DNA of 64,000 nucleotides from Halisarca cf. caerulea (lineage: Eukaryota > Porifera > Demospongiae > Chondrillida > Halisarcidae). Shown here piece by piece: positions 24,052 through 38,600 of the stretch (the first letter of the stretch is position 1; every line of letters begins with the position of its first letter). Location: contig CAUJGJ010000001.1 of the NCBI GenBank assembly GCA_963170055.1, positions 1,031,501 through 1,095,500 on the forward strand. Reading direction: 5' to 3'. The translations under genes and the position numbers were made by a program. Under the pieces are notes generated by a model. That model was not told where the DNA came from, made no database searches, and saw only the letters and a program-made list of their open reading frames with translations.

Positions 24052-27000
24052 CTACGGAGGATTCCAAATGGAAATATATTATGGTCAATGGAGTATGTAT
24101 ACAAACAAAGTGTTCTATGCCCAGTACTATTTTATAAACATGTGAAAGAGGATAAACACCAATTTATGTACGTATAGTAGTTGCAAAGACACATTGCACA
24201 GATACATGCAGGTACACTGTGTATCTGATATGCAATATGTACACGTATAATGTATATCATAAATAATGGCTTCGTGAACAACACATGTACATATGCACAT
24301 ACGTACCTGCACAAACTTCTTAACATCACCCAGCTGCTTCTGGATTGTGTGTACATGTTCCTCATACAAACATTTGTCCACTGACAACTCTTCAAAAGAT
24401 ATTCTCATTCCCTTCAGTCTTTCGTTGTAAGACTACAGTGGAAGGCCAAATAGCTAAAGCTGAAATGAGAATATATACGTACCATACCACATGTATCCAC
24501 AGCAGTTGTAATGTGCTGTATTCGGGAACAACAGTGTTATGTACACATGTTGTACACAAATCTTAGAACATTCTTACACTGTGTACCTGATATGTTACCC
24601 ACTTAAATCAATAGTTTCCCAAACTTAGCAGGTGTAACTTAAAGTGGATACGCACCACCATTTTTTCATTCCATGTAATAAGTCTTTTCTTCAAATCTTC
24701 CAGAAACTGCTGCATACTGTCCAGTTTATCCTGAAGCGGTTTTACCTTTGTCTCCAGCATTTGGTGGTAACTACACAAATTAGGGGAATACAATTATGAT
24801 ATAAGCATGATATGATCTCCACAAAGTACATATATGTACGTATATACGTATTTGTATCCTGGTGTGGGGGCGAATTATGGGTGGATCAAAGGAAAAAGTG
24901 TGCTGACATTTGTGATGTAGCACAGGTCACTGATATACGCACACTTCCTAATTGATATCAATTGATATCAATTGATGTCAATTGGTAGGGTAAGTGGCTA
25001 AAACTGATCAACTCTAGATGAGACTGTACACACCAGCAGTAAACAATGAATGGTTGCCAGGATACAAATTAGTTATATCCTGTCCAGGTGTGCTGCAGCA
25101 GAAAATACAGTGCTGATGACCTCGGGCTTTGCCCTCGGTCAATCAGCACTGTATTTCTGTTGCAGCACACCTGGACAGGATATAACTAATACGTACATCA
25201 GTATGTACGTACATATACATATACACATATTTGAGAACATATAGTATTTCATAGTACTGAAAAAACAAGACAATGTTAAGATTATTGCTAGTACAGCACA
25301 TGAACAAGTGACCAACGTTTGGTATACAGCAAGTGCTTACCTAATGACATTGTTAATCCACTGGCAGATATCCAGAACTGAGTCTGGGCTAAGCTCCTGT
25401 TCATGGTATGACACATCTAATGCCGGCAGGTTCATATACGGATCAAGGCTGGTCAGCAGCGTATCAGATCGTGTGCTTGTCTCATCAAATGTACTCAGCA
25501 TTTCCAGAAATCTGTCAATGTTGGCCATCAGCCTTTTGGCACCCTTTGTCCATGTTAGGTCAGCATTGGGAGATTTTACTGTCGAGCAACAAATACTGTA
25601 TAAGACAGCTGTATACACTGTGCAAGAAATGCAAACTCAAAAAATGAATCAAATGAGGACCCAGTACAGCTATTTCCTACTAACAGGAAGATACATGAAA
25701 GAAAACAGGGAGATATCAATCTCCAAGGAAATAATGAATATGGAAATACACTTCCTTACACTTTGATGATATGAATATCAATCAGTTCCATGACTAGTCT
25801 GTAAAGTGTTTAGTTATGTACTTTATTTACATACGTACGTACATACCATATACGTACATACTACACAAAGGGTAACTGCAAGACAAACAGCAATGTCTAA
25901 AAATTACATCGATTGCATTAGTATGCCAACGTGAACACTCACCTACAATGATTACAGCAGATAGCAGCATTTCAACCTCCTTTGATGGAGAATGCTGTGC
26001 TCTCAATTGTGTCAAACTGTCTTTATCCATGCTCCTGACAAGCTCCTTTGTGTCAGCTGTCAACTGAGCTGTTTTCCCAACTGAGACTTGATAAGCATGC
26101 TGATACTCAGGTATCATCTACAACAAGAGCATTGCAATGTGAAGCTTCAAATGTACGTATGATGTAAGCAACGTACATCAGCACAAACTGTGAAACTGTA
26201 TGTACTGTATGTGTTTAATGCTCCATTGTATATGAAGCAAAGTCCATAACAAAATTACATTGAATGCTTGGTACATGTTATGGCATTATATACATACTAA
26301 TAAATCATGGCAGTACAAGGGGTGGTGGGAGTCTGAGGTGGATGATATAAAGGTTAAAGCAGTGGGCAGGGCATTTGGACATAATATGTAAGCCTTAGTA
26401 GACATTTTATTATGTCTTCTAGTCACGGAAGTGCAGCAAAAACACCAGACAAACTCTTGTATGCTGTACATAAGTCAATGCATCTGTATTCTGAATTTCA
26501 TTGAGTATACTACTTACTTACATATATGTACTACAACTGCAACAGTGATCAAAAAACATGATTTTGCACATTTGTATGTACCTTTTCAAGATGATTTATT
26601 CTCTCTTTCAAACGCAACAGGAACTTTTCATGCTCAGCAGCAATAGCTGTGTCCTGACCAGTCTGCCCTAACAGCTTCACACAAGCCTGACGGGGAAAGT
26701 GTACAATACCATGAGAGGTGACAAAGACTGTAGCAAAAAAGAGTGCAAAGGGAAACAATGTAGGGATGAATAGACTAACATATTTCTTCTCTTCCAACTG
26801 TTCCATCTCTTGCCCAAGTGTTCTCTCTAAGGAAACCAGCTCTGCCTCGGCATCTTCGATGCACATGATCGCCTTTGATAACGTAGAAGTTTGTTGAGAT
26901 TTTGCTTCATGAAAAACTCTTAATTCACAAGAAAACCTAAAAACAGCAGAAAAGCAAAGAGGTTGCACGTCTTTGCAACCATTATACGTACATGCTAATA

Positions 27001-27354
27001 TCTTATACAATGGAGTAATAATATATGTACATATATAGTACAATAATACGTACATATATAATTAAATATGTAATTGTACTCCTCACTTACGTATCTACAC
27101 CTCAGATATCCATGCAGTTCTCTCACCTTCCGCAGTAGTTTTTACCAGAACAAATCTACAATAAACCTACTGCTCCCTTATTTATCCAGTTCCCTCACTT
27201 TATCCACAATTTCATCCAGAATGAACGTGTGCGGATAAGCGAGGTATGTATGACTGCATACGTACGTACATACACGTAGCATACATACACAGTAGCCTAC
27301 ACACACTCACACTACATAGTGGCACAAAACACATACACTGAGAACACCCCCCAC

Positions 27355-27385
<31 letters not shown>

Positions 27386-30300
27386 CTTTCTACAAAGTAC
27401 TTGTAGGTCCAATTGTTAACACATGGTTGGGGCACTGGCTGGTCCAATAGCGACATGTGCATGGAAGATAACATGTGGCTAAGTTTCTGCTTTTCATTGG
27501 AAGACAGGTCTAATGTGGAATCTGTAATATGGTAGAAATTACACATATACTGTACATATTACATGTACAGGTATTATACATAAAAACACACAAATACATA
27601 CATACATGCAAACATACAAAGCTGATGGCACTAGTGCTCCACGACAAATACTAACAAAGGTAAGGCTGCATTTACTGTTTGAATTTCTGTGCATTACATG
27701 CATGTGTGTGTGTACTGTATAAAGCAGTAGTACCTCTTTTGAGAGACCACCCCTGTGAAAAAGACCACCTCTTTTGTAAGACCAGCCTTGCTGAGAACAA
27801 ATAGGTCCCATACTAAATCCCCCTCATCAGAGACCACCTCTTTTGAGAGACCGCCTTTCGCCTGTCGCTAAGGGTGATCTCTCAAGAGGTAATACTGTAC
27901 AGTGTACACCTTACAACTACCAATACAGCTAACAGATACTGTACATACTGTATGTATACATGCCTGCCAAATGTAGCTCTGCAACTTCCAACAAATCGCT
28001 TTGTTTCCAAGGACAATGTGAAACCAAATTGACAATCCTCAGCAATGATGGGTGATTATCAGCTATCCAAGACAGCAGTCGTGGTGGTGTATTCGTCACT
28101 GACATTACAATTCGCAGATTCTTCATTATGTTACTGAGTATTGAAAAGTACGTAATACTGATTAGTGCTAGTGCTAAGGAACTCCAGCATATGTAAGTAC
28201 ATTATACATGTACATTGAAAAAATGGCTAAAAACTGTATACAAATAGTATAAAGCACAGGAATCCACTATTCTTTGAAACCTTGCTACAGTTTTGAAGGC
28301 AAATGTGTACTGAAACTAAAGGTTACGCGATGTACGTATAACGCATGTAATGGGGGCAGATGGTTTATGCTACCTTCATTATGGTGAAGTCCTAGTTCTT
28401 GAACTTCATTGTTGCCTGAAATGTGGTACTGCACATGTACTATGCATATGTATGCACTGTAAGTACAAATGCACTGTTGGTAAATCTACCGCGAAAGCTT
28501 TCCTGGTGGAATGGACTATGCACACATGATCCTTGAAACCACCAGGCCCCAGACAATATCAGACAATTACTCACTGAGGAGTTTAACTTGACTGGATACT
28601 TAACAATTAATAAGTAATTAGTTGCTAATCTGCTAAACCATGGTCCTTTCCGATCTTGGATAATATGTACATACATACTGTACATACAGTACATACAGTA
28701 CATACAGTACATATACTGTACATACAGACAATACAGTAGGGATAAGTATTGTACAGTATATACTGTATTCTCTCTAAAATTCGTCTTTCTAATTTTTGTC
28801 AGGTATAATTCTTTGGTTTATTTGTATTCTAACCCTGTTGAATTAGCAGCCATTCTAATTTCTGTCATGTGACTCTAATTTTCGCCATGTACCAGAAGTG
28901 AATGAAAGTTAGGTAAATCCTATTCTATTCTATTGAAGAGTAGAGACCATAGGCCAACTGATGCTAAAAAGTCAGCAGTCTGGGTAGAATAAACAAAGGT
29001 GTGGAGTGAGAGTATTGAACAAATGCTGCAGCAGAGGTTGGTGAGGAGAGTATTCGAGGAGGATATTTGTGGAAGGAGACTGAGAGGACAGCCAAGAAAG
29101 AAGTGGATAGTCGATATAGAATGACATTTCTTGTAGTATGATATAAATGCCAGAACTGTGCTCATTATATACTAACTGATACATTACATATGATATTTCT
29201 CTGTATTTAAAGCGACCTCCTACTGAGGAGAAAAAAAAGCTGTTTTATGTTAAATGATTGATTGACTGGAAGTGATCTAAGTATTTGTCATCTTCCCCGC
29301 AGGATCCAGCAAATTCACTCACGGCGATCACCTACAACGGGTGTATTTTCTTCTTGTAGCCACAGAGTCTCACCAACATGAACAACTGTGATGTTTTCTT
29401 TGTCTTTAAAGAAGGAAATACACACCATTTGTGGTTGTATTGGCTTTGTTTGCAGATTTCTGCTTGTCCAAGTATGTGAGAGAGTCAAAATAGCAAATCA
29501 GCCATCACTAAAAGCTGGAATTCTAGAATTCGAGAGTACGTAGCTTTCTAAAGCATATTCTAATTTTCATCAGGGTAAACAATTTAGGTAAATCCTATTC
29601 TATTCTAATAGAAAGAGTACAGTTTGGTATGTAGGCCTACTGATGTCAAAAAGTCAGCAGTCTTGGTAGAATAGACAAAGGTTGCCTACATTTACATGTT
29701 GTAAATGGGATGGAACAGTTTTCCTCACAACATAGCAATCAAGGTCTGTCTTAGCCACCCTTCCCCCTTCCCTAGCTGTACACACACATGGATTCAAACT
29801 GCTATGAACTCACAAATCAACATGAAAAAAGTGCAAGTGTCAAACTGACCCAAGGAAGAACTTCCAGGCTACTTCAACACTGAATTCTATCCCTGCCTGG
29901 TTGACATGTCCCCTTACTAGGTTAATTGCATGTGACTTCTCTTCATCAGTGAAGAGGTGTGTTATGGAACAGTTGTTCATAAGATCCTCAATGTAAACTA
30001 GGAATCTGAAAGGAGTTTGGATGTCCTCATCAGAAATATACAGAAGAACCTTCTCACCCTACGGAACACAGAAAAGAAATGATTGCAGTACAGTTTGTAT
30101 TAGAATGTACCAATCATAGGACATTGAGTGTTTTACGAGGGTACAAACACACCTATTGCATACGTACCTTGGCTCCTGTTTCGATGCACAGACTAATAAT
30201 GTCTTGCCTGAATTGCTGTACATCGTAATTCAGTCCATTAGGACCAAAATTGGTTGCCAGTTTGGCAGCAGTAACTGGAAGGTTTGACAATCTCACAACA

Positions 30301-30792
30301 TTGAACTGAATAATGTGTCCCAACACTGACACTAGAGGTTGTGGATTGGAGTGACCAACCAACAATACATGAGATGCTGAGTATTCTCCATTTAACAGTT
30401 TCACCAAGTGACACATTTCTTCCACCATTTGAGTACAGAATATAATAGAAGGAACAGGAGTGGTCTTTTGAACCTCAGTCATGTGATCCGAGAAGTATTT
30501 TAAAAGCTGGAGAAGGAAGACGAGATGGCAGGACAAGTGTAGGGTTGCAAGTGAACGTACAGGTTGTACTGGTGTAAATGTATTTACTAACTTTCTTGTG
30601 GTTGGTTTGGGTCAGTTGTACAAAGGAAAGCTGATTGGAAAAGGACTGCGGTGGTAATACACAGTGCTTATATCCAAACAAGAACTCCGTCTACAAGGAA
30701 AAAGTGTTAGGATATCATGGATAAATAGTACAGATTGAAGAACAATTTTACGTACATACAGTATTAGTCACACAAACATGTACAGTATGTGT

Positions 30793-30828
<36 letters not shown>

Positions 30829-33800
30829 TGTACATTGAGTTTGTACAGAAACTAACCATTGGAATATTGCTAAACTGCTTCTTCAATGCCATACCAAAGG
30901 TGTCCAAGTACCTGGCTACATCTGCATCAGATGATAGCTTTCCAGCATATGTCCAGTAAGACTCATGTTGCCAGAGTAACAGGAGATCCTCTAGTGTATG
31001 GATGATATCCAAAGAAGCTTCAATTCGCTGGAACATCCGTGCCAAGTCACAAAAAGTGAACACAATTCCAAAGTGTACCTTCCCTTGAAACAAGCGTTGA
31101 ACCTGCTTATGAAGATCGACGGACACATCTACTATTTTCTGCACAACATCTTGTGTGCTTATTACGGAGCTGGTATCAACATGTACTTTGTCCAAGACTT
31201 GCATATATATACACTGAATATCATCAATCCTGAGGAGAAGAGGAGAAAGACGTACACAAATTAATGGCTCAGCCCATAGTAGTATAGAGTATCTACACTC
31301 AGACATACAGTATGTGCGCACACAGTGAAAAGTTTAGTACAGGAATATGCTAGCAGCGTATATTTCAGGGGTGGCATGAATAATTTTCACCAAAAGAAAC
31401 ACTGGTTAGGGTCATGTGTAGATGTGGGAACACCTACACGAAAGTAAGTGGAGTTGAGTATTAATCGGGTAAGTGCCAAAACCACATATACTGTACAGTA
31501 GTAGTACCATAGTAGTAGCCAAGGGCTAACGGCTCCCCACATCAAATAAGAACACCTGATACCTGATACCTGAACTACTGTATGCCAATTGGCGAAGGAA
31601 CAGATACATTTAAGCAGAGTACGTAATTGCAGAGCTACGGATTCATACGTACATACGTACATATCTGCCTATATGTAAGATCTAATACATACGTAATATA
31701 AAGTACATAATTTTTGAAAACTGCACACAGTATGAACATGAAAAATAACATTAAGGGCATCAGCAACACTCCAACTCTATCCACTTGAAAACATGCTGAA
31801 CAATGTATTGTACAGTAAGGGCAGTACATGTACACATGTACTTGTGCACCTGTAGTTTGTCCAGTCCAAGATAAGACAGTGATGAAGCAATCTTTGATCC
31901 AGTTCCCAATTGCTGTCACTGATCAGAATGTAACTTACATCTGCCACTTGGTACCACTGGTGGTTGCCTGGGTGATGGAAGCCACCTTCCATGATGTGCT
32001 GTCTAAGGATCTCCAGGATGCCTTGACCATCTGGTGACTTTAATACCTGTAGAAGAGGAGAACATTCATTGGAACAGTATACAGATACAATTGTATACAA
32101 AATGAGATTTCAGCGAAAATACAGTCAGTTCTAATATATGGATGGCCATGTATTTTCTGTGTCATCCCTACATATGAACCACTACCATGGTTCATGTTAG
32201 TGGACAGATACTGTAGGTGTAGATATGTACGTATGTACATACGTACATATGAACAAAAAGATCTGTGTTCAGTATGTCTGAACCTGTTATATTATGTATG
32301 TACGTACATGCTTATGTCAAGCTAAAAGGTCTTTATACTGTAGAAAAGAAAGTGGACTGGATACAGCCTTAGAGCTGTGCATTTAGCACTCAAGTTGCAA
32401 TCGGATGGAAGCACTTGCTTGGCACAATGGAATACACTGTACTGTACTATGTACATATATCATCTAAACTAACCTTGTGAACATTATCCAAAAGGCAGAT
32501 GAGTTTCTTGGCTCCAGTGGGTACATAAGTATGGCCAGCTCTCCATGTCATGTTCTCCAGTAGCCTATTTACCAGACTAACTGGGGTGGATAACTCACTG
32601 ATATTGACAATAATTGACTTAACATTTCCAACAGGTGAGGACGTGTATTTTTGCAAGTGACTTTTAGCGAAACTGGACTTTCCTGATCCTTGAGTGCCCG
32701 TCAGCAATACTGGAATGCACTGATCAACAGCCATGCCTAGGATGTTGTGATAAGCCTGTAAGGAGTAATATACATAGATGTGTAGGATTAGCTAAGTACG
32801 AACTAGTGACCAATGCAATATGCACAAACATACACATGAGGTTTCAATAGCACGTGCATTCATTGGCAGGGAACTCACCAGAGTCATTGGCGTATGAATA
32901 AATTTACTTGGAAAGCGAGAGGTAGTCTTTGGAGCATGTTTCCATGGAACCATTGTTACAGTTTCATGGTCCACACCACATTCATAGAAAGTAAGGCCAC
33001 TAGCCAAGGGTGAGCCTGCTTCATCCAGCTGCTTTCTCAGAAAACATTCCCACTCCTCAGATGAAAAGTTAGTTGTATAGTATTTTGCCACCCAAGCAAC
33101 AGCAAGCAGAGCAGTCAATCGGTGAACAGCAGCAGAACCTGACCTCATCCTTGCACACAGACCCTAAACAATTCAAAGAAAGTAAGCACAGTATGAGGAT
33201 AGAAGCAAATGCAGAAAACAAATAGTATCAAAGCTACAAATTTATAGAGTGAATTATGCCTATAAACCTATAAACGTAACTGCACCTGGAAAAGCTTCAC
33301 TGTTATGACGGCAAGCTGTTTAGGATCAGCACACCCTTCATCCAAATAGGTGATGACTTTCAAAACAGCTTCTCTAAGAATGGTGTAGATAGAATCCTCA
33401 AACTTTGCCTTCTTCACTTCAACCTTCAGCATAACGTCCCACCCAATGTCCGTAGAGGACATCAGAATCATAGGAATACTAGCTGCTACTGGCTCTGAAG
33501 ACTCCACAATAATCTTAAGTTCAGATGGAAGTTTAATTGCTTTCTTATTCGGCACTTTAAGCAAACCATCTGGATGAATTATCTTCAACAACTCTTGAAA
33601 AGAACAAGGTCCATCAACTATCAACCACTGTGGTTCTTCAGGGGATTCCTTCTTTGATGCCAGTCGTAGTAGAATGTTTTCCAAAACAGAGCATAAGATT
33701 CCTCCTTTCCATTGACTGCACATGACATATTGTGTAGGAAAAGTACTCACATACAGTACACTACATACATACATAACTTGTCTCCATTTTAATGGAGGTT

Positions 33801-35547
33801 CTGTGCTACAAAAGTAGTCCACATTCAAATTATGATGCCAGCAAACATTGCAGAATTACCAGAAGCTTAGTCAATAGAACTATGTACATACAATATGTAT
33901 TGACAGGTTTACGTATAATGAATGGCTTTTGATTCTCCCTATAATCTCCATGTGGACATGAAGCACAAAACTGCAGGCAAGGCACTATACCTCAAGTGTC
34001 CATCTGATGTCCTACAACAACTATGCCAACGTACAGCACATCTTACAATACAAGCTGACATTGTGCATATAGGGACTTCAGTACATCACTACCAGGAGTT
34101 GCGAGAAGGACAAGACTCGCATCCCTCTGAAGTCTGAGGATAAATTGAACACTTTCAGATAGGAATGGAAGGGTAGTGCATGAATGGGGACTTGGAGTTT
34201 TTGTACTTGAGCTGGCCAGCAAGAACAAAATACATGCATACCCAGTGACCACATATCACGTTATCTGCACACAAAATAGAATATGCTCTTACCCTTCATC
34301 ATCCCAACTGCCTGTAAGGCTGGACTGTGTACCGCAGTTCAGGTTGACCTTGTTGTACAGAACACTATACCCCAACAGCTTCAGTGCCTCGGCTCCAACT
34401 GTTGCACAGGATGTCTTACCACAGCATGGAGGACCCACTACCACAATCTGAACATATAGCAAATACAGGCATTTGTCACAAACGTATAAGCATGGAAGAC
34501 ATACGTATGTGCTACATTAAACACGAAGGTCTAGCAGCTCACACAGTTGTAAAAATAATATATGCATATACGTATGTACATATACGTACCATTTTGTGAG
34601 CCTGAACCAGTTGAATGAACTGTATAACATTCGACTGAAAAGAGAGAGTTGGCTCTAATTCTAACACTTTGCAAGCTCCAACAATTGCCTCTTCCAAACT
34701 GATTGGTATCTTCACTGTGTAGAGAAGTAAACATGACTTAGTGCATACATTACTTTTTCAAATATACCTAATTATATTCATAGCACTAATAATTAGGAAC
34801 ACATGTAAGAAATGTCAAGCAGCATTTGCACACAGTCTCATCCTTGTGCATAAAAAATTACTGAAAATTCAGAATCTTAACCGAATCACAGTACACATGC
34901 ATGCAACACTATACTAATACGTACGTACATGGAATACCACAAAGCAATATTGTATTTGTACTGCTACGTACATATGTACGTACATGCAGGAGAAAGTGCC
35001 TTTCCTAATGCACTACCAGCTCTGGACTCCCTCAAGGAGTCTATCATTTCTTGATGAGAGGCCAGGCTTTTAGCCTTTAGAAGCACTTCCATTTCTTCTT
35101 GAATGACTTTATCAATAGAAAGCCCTGGAAAAATAGTTCCTAGGAGATTGACAAACTTCTTCCCAACTTCAGTTGAAGCCCCTCCAAATGCTGGCAGGAG
35201 AGAATCTTTCAGAGCTAACATAATTGCAAACTGCTCAGTGAGAAGCAATGAATTATCCACTTCTCCAGCAGTTGGTGCTGGGAGCCTTTCTTCTTGAGGT
35301 GATTCACTCAGCTGGTCGTTAGCCTCCAGCAGCACTCCCATTGGGACCACAGGAGATGGTGATGTCACAGGCACAGTAGACAAGGTCTCAGGGGGCTGCC
35401 TTGTCTCTGCTAAGGTAGACATGTTTGCACCATATTCAGCTGGTAGTGGGACCTTGCATACCAAACAGAAGAAGAATGAAGAACTATGCACAGTGTACTC
35501 ACACACATACACACACCCATGCACACACATACACACACACACACACA

Positions 35548-35611
<64 letters not shown>

Positions 35612-38600
35612 CACACACACACAACACACAGACAGACAGACAGATATACACACACACACATGTATACGTACATACATACTGTATGCATACAGTACATACA
35701 CATTCACGTTAGTAATAGGGGATAATACTAGGGTTAGGGTTACTTACTGTGTGAAAATATGCAAAAAAGTGTACATCTATGACTGAATCAAATATGCAGA
35801 TAGGCATATCTCACTTCTGTGCCACTTGGAGCCTCTTCAATTCGCTTCTGAAGATAAGTTTCACTGTATACTCTAAGGTAGTCTGCAGTGTCGGTGTACA
35901 GGCTGGTCAAACTACCTGTATTGATCAACATGTCTTGGTGCTTAGTGGCTAGGTTTATCAATTCTTGTAACATTTTTGGAGTTATGTGCAAATCCAAGTT
36001 TATTGACGACAGGGAAGAAATAAGAGCTGTGATGCTGTCCAGCAAAGGTATCTGATTGGTAAATCCCGCTGCAGTCAGCAGAGCTACTAACACAGCTTTG
36101 TAGGAGGGTACAGAGCATGACACACAGCGGTACTGCATAGCCTGATGTGTGGGGATACAGAATCCTCTTTTGCTGCGGGTTCCCAATGGGCATTCTGTGG
36201 ACACAGCAAAGAATGGGCTGCCTTCAACTGATACAGAATAGGAGCCAACTTCAACTTCTGCCATGTGACTACATATAGCAGATGCCAAAGTGTGTAGAAC
36301 ACTCAAAGTAGAAATGCACACATCTTGATGGAGGCTATCAATTCCTTGTACAAATAGCCAGGAACCTGCAATCAAATACAAATGGTATGTACTGTATGTT
36401 AACACTCACTGTCATGCAATGCACTGCAAAGCTGCACACAAAACACATGCGTGTTCACCCACCAGTTCTAGCGGTGGCTACAAGAACATCATTGATGTCC
36501 ACAAATCGAGTGGAAGCAGAACACACATAAGAATATGGCACGTGACCACTCAGGTCTGACAGAGTAAAGTAGCAATCTCGTTTGGCTGTAACCTACATCA
36601 AAAGTATGATACTTCATATGACAGCCAATGCTTCACATGTGGCACACAATATATGTACACAATGTGAAGCAACATCACCTACGTACATCGGCTCCTAAAC
36701 AGAGGGCAATAGACTGCAGGTTAACTGCTTGTATCAGTGAAAATAGACATCTTTCCGTTTGAGGAGGCAATAACAAGCTGCTATGCAGGCCAGTGTACTG
36801 AAGACCATAGGGGATGCTGGCTCCTCCACATTCCAAGACTGGTATTGTCTCACCCTCCAGCAAGGTGTACTTCAAGCTAGAATACCAAGGAAAACTCTCT
36901 GAGAAGTTGCTGCAATCATTCTGGTCTAACACTGCCAGTAAGTCCCGATAGTAAATAACAATCAGCACTATATCTCTCAAGATAGTTATTTGCCATGGTT
37001 CCCAATCAATAGGACCATTGTTGGTAGTGGAGGGAGATTGCCTCAGTTTATCCAAGGACTCATCTGCCCTGCACTTCTGCAAGGGGGCTACAAACTCAAT
37101 CAACTGTGAGAGTTGTTCTTTGCATTCTCGAGCAGCACTTCTGCCTTGCACCAGTGAAGCCATGAGAGTCCAGCTGATAAGAAGGACCACCTGATGAGGT
37201 TGCCGACACTCCAGGAATCCCAAAAGGACTGCTTTGAGCTTCTTTATATCAAGTTCGCTCTTCTCAGTATACTGCTGTAAGCCACCGCTAATAACAGTGG
37301 TGAGGGTATTGCTTATCTCAGCAAGCAATGAGCGAATCACTTCTTCAAATGGTACATCCACTGGAATTGCCTACACAGAATGCAGATTTACATAAACTGT
37401 ACAATGTCATATACATACATACAAGTTTACCCATACAAACCATTCATATTGGTGCTGATGAGGCATACTGGACTAAGATGAGCAATGAACAATGATATTC
37501 TGTGGTTTAACAGGGATGTATGTATACACGTATACGAACTACAGTAACATGCAACTATCATGGCGCACAAAGAGGAATAGAAATTGATCTTCTGTGAGAG
37601 ATCCACTGCCCACTTCTCGTTCAAAGCTATCCTCGATGTTCCACTACCTCACAATGGTTCCTACACAAAAATTGCCATTGCTCTACAATTAACTTAAATT
37701 ATTGCTTACGTACATTGTCCAAAGTCATCACATCTCCAGTATGCCCAATAATTTCTGATATCTGTTCCCCTGACTCAGACCAGCCCATGCCTAGGCTGTG
37801 TATAGTAGGTATGATCTTGTAGATACTAGTGGAGAGGAAGCTGGAATCACTTGACTTATGACAGATAAATCGGAGAACATCGTCAGAAGGGAGGAACAAG
37901 AACCAAGGACAACGTTCTTGGTGACTCCTAGTGTACTCCAGTAAATGTGTTCGACAAGTGTTGAGAGAAGTGTACATTTTCTCCAACTTGGATAGCTGAC
38001 CTAATAACATACATACATACAGTATGTAAGACCTTGAATGCAACAAACAATGTGTAAGTACGTATGTATGTACACATACTGTAGGTATATCACAAGAACT
38101 AATCAACAGGTGTACTTGTAGCATTCAACATCATGTACAGTATATATGGTATGTTTTCATGCACAGTAAAGTCTTTAAGAGCTTAAGCAAAGACACAATA
38201 TGTACAATAACCCTCTCTACAAGGGACACAGCTCGAGTTCCCAAAATATTTCCTTCCTATAATTCCAATAATACTTTAAACCTCCAAAGAGGACAGCCTC
38301 TCTACGATGCCCAAAGTAGCTGAATACACATACTCTTCAAAGTGTCCTTAGAGGTACCAATATTTGCCTAAAGGTACAGTACCAATATTACAATGTCATA
38401 TGTAGCTAAGTACAGTACCTTCTTTTAGGCACTGATGCATGACATTGGAGTTCTTTTCAACTTGTTTCATGAGTTGTGAGTACTCCTGATCAACACCAGA
38501 GAAGGTGAACACTGGTCCTGGTAGTCTTTCCTTCATCTCATCAGAAAGATAAATCTACGGACACACAAATGTATAGGAAATGCTTACATTTCAATCTTAT

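Noticed and set aside
33922..34137. Plus-strand reading frame and an overlapping minus-strand frame in an intron of the dynein-like gene
   Set aside because: The flanking AAA2 exons join in phase without it and it matches nothing in dynein.
35728..35744. AGGGTTAGGGTTA, telomere-like
   Set aside because: Only about two units; chance occurrence is likely.
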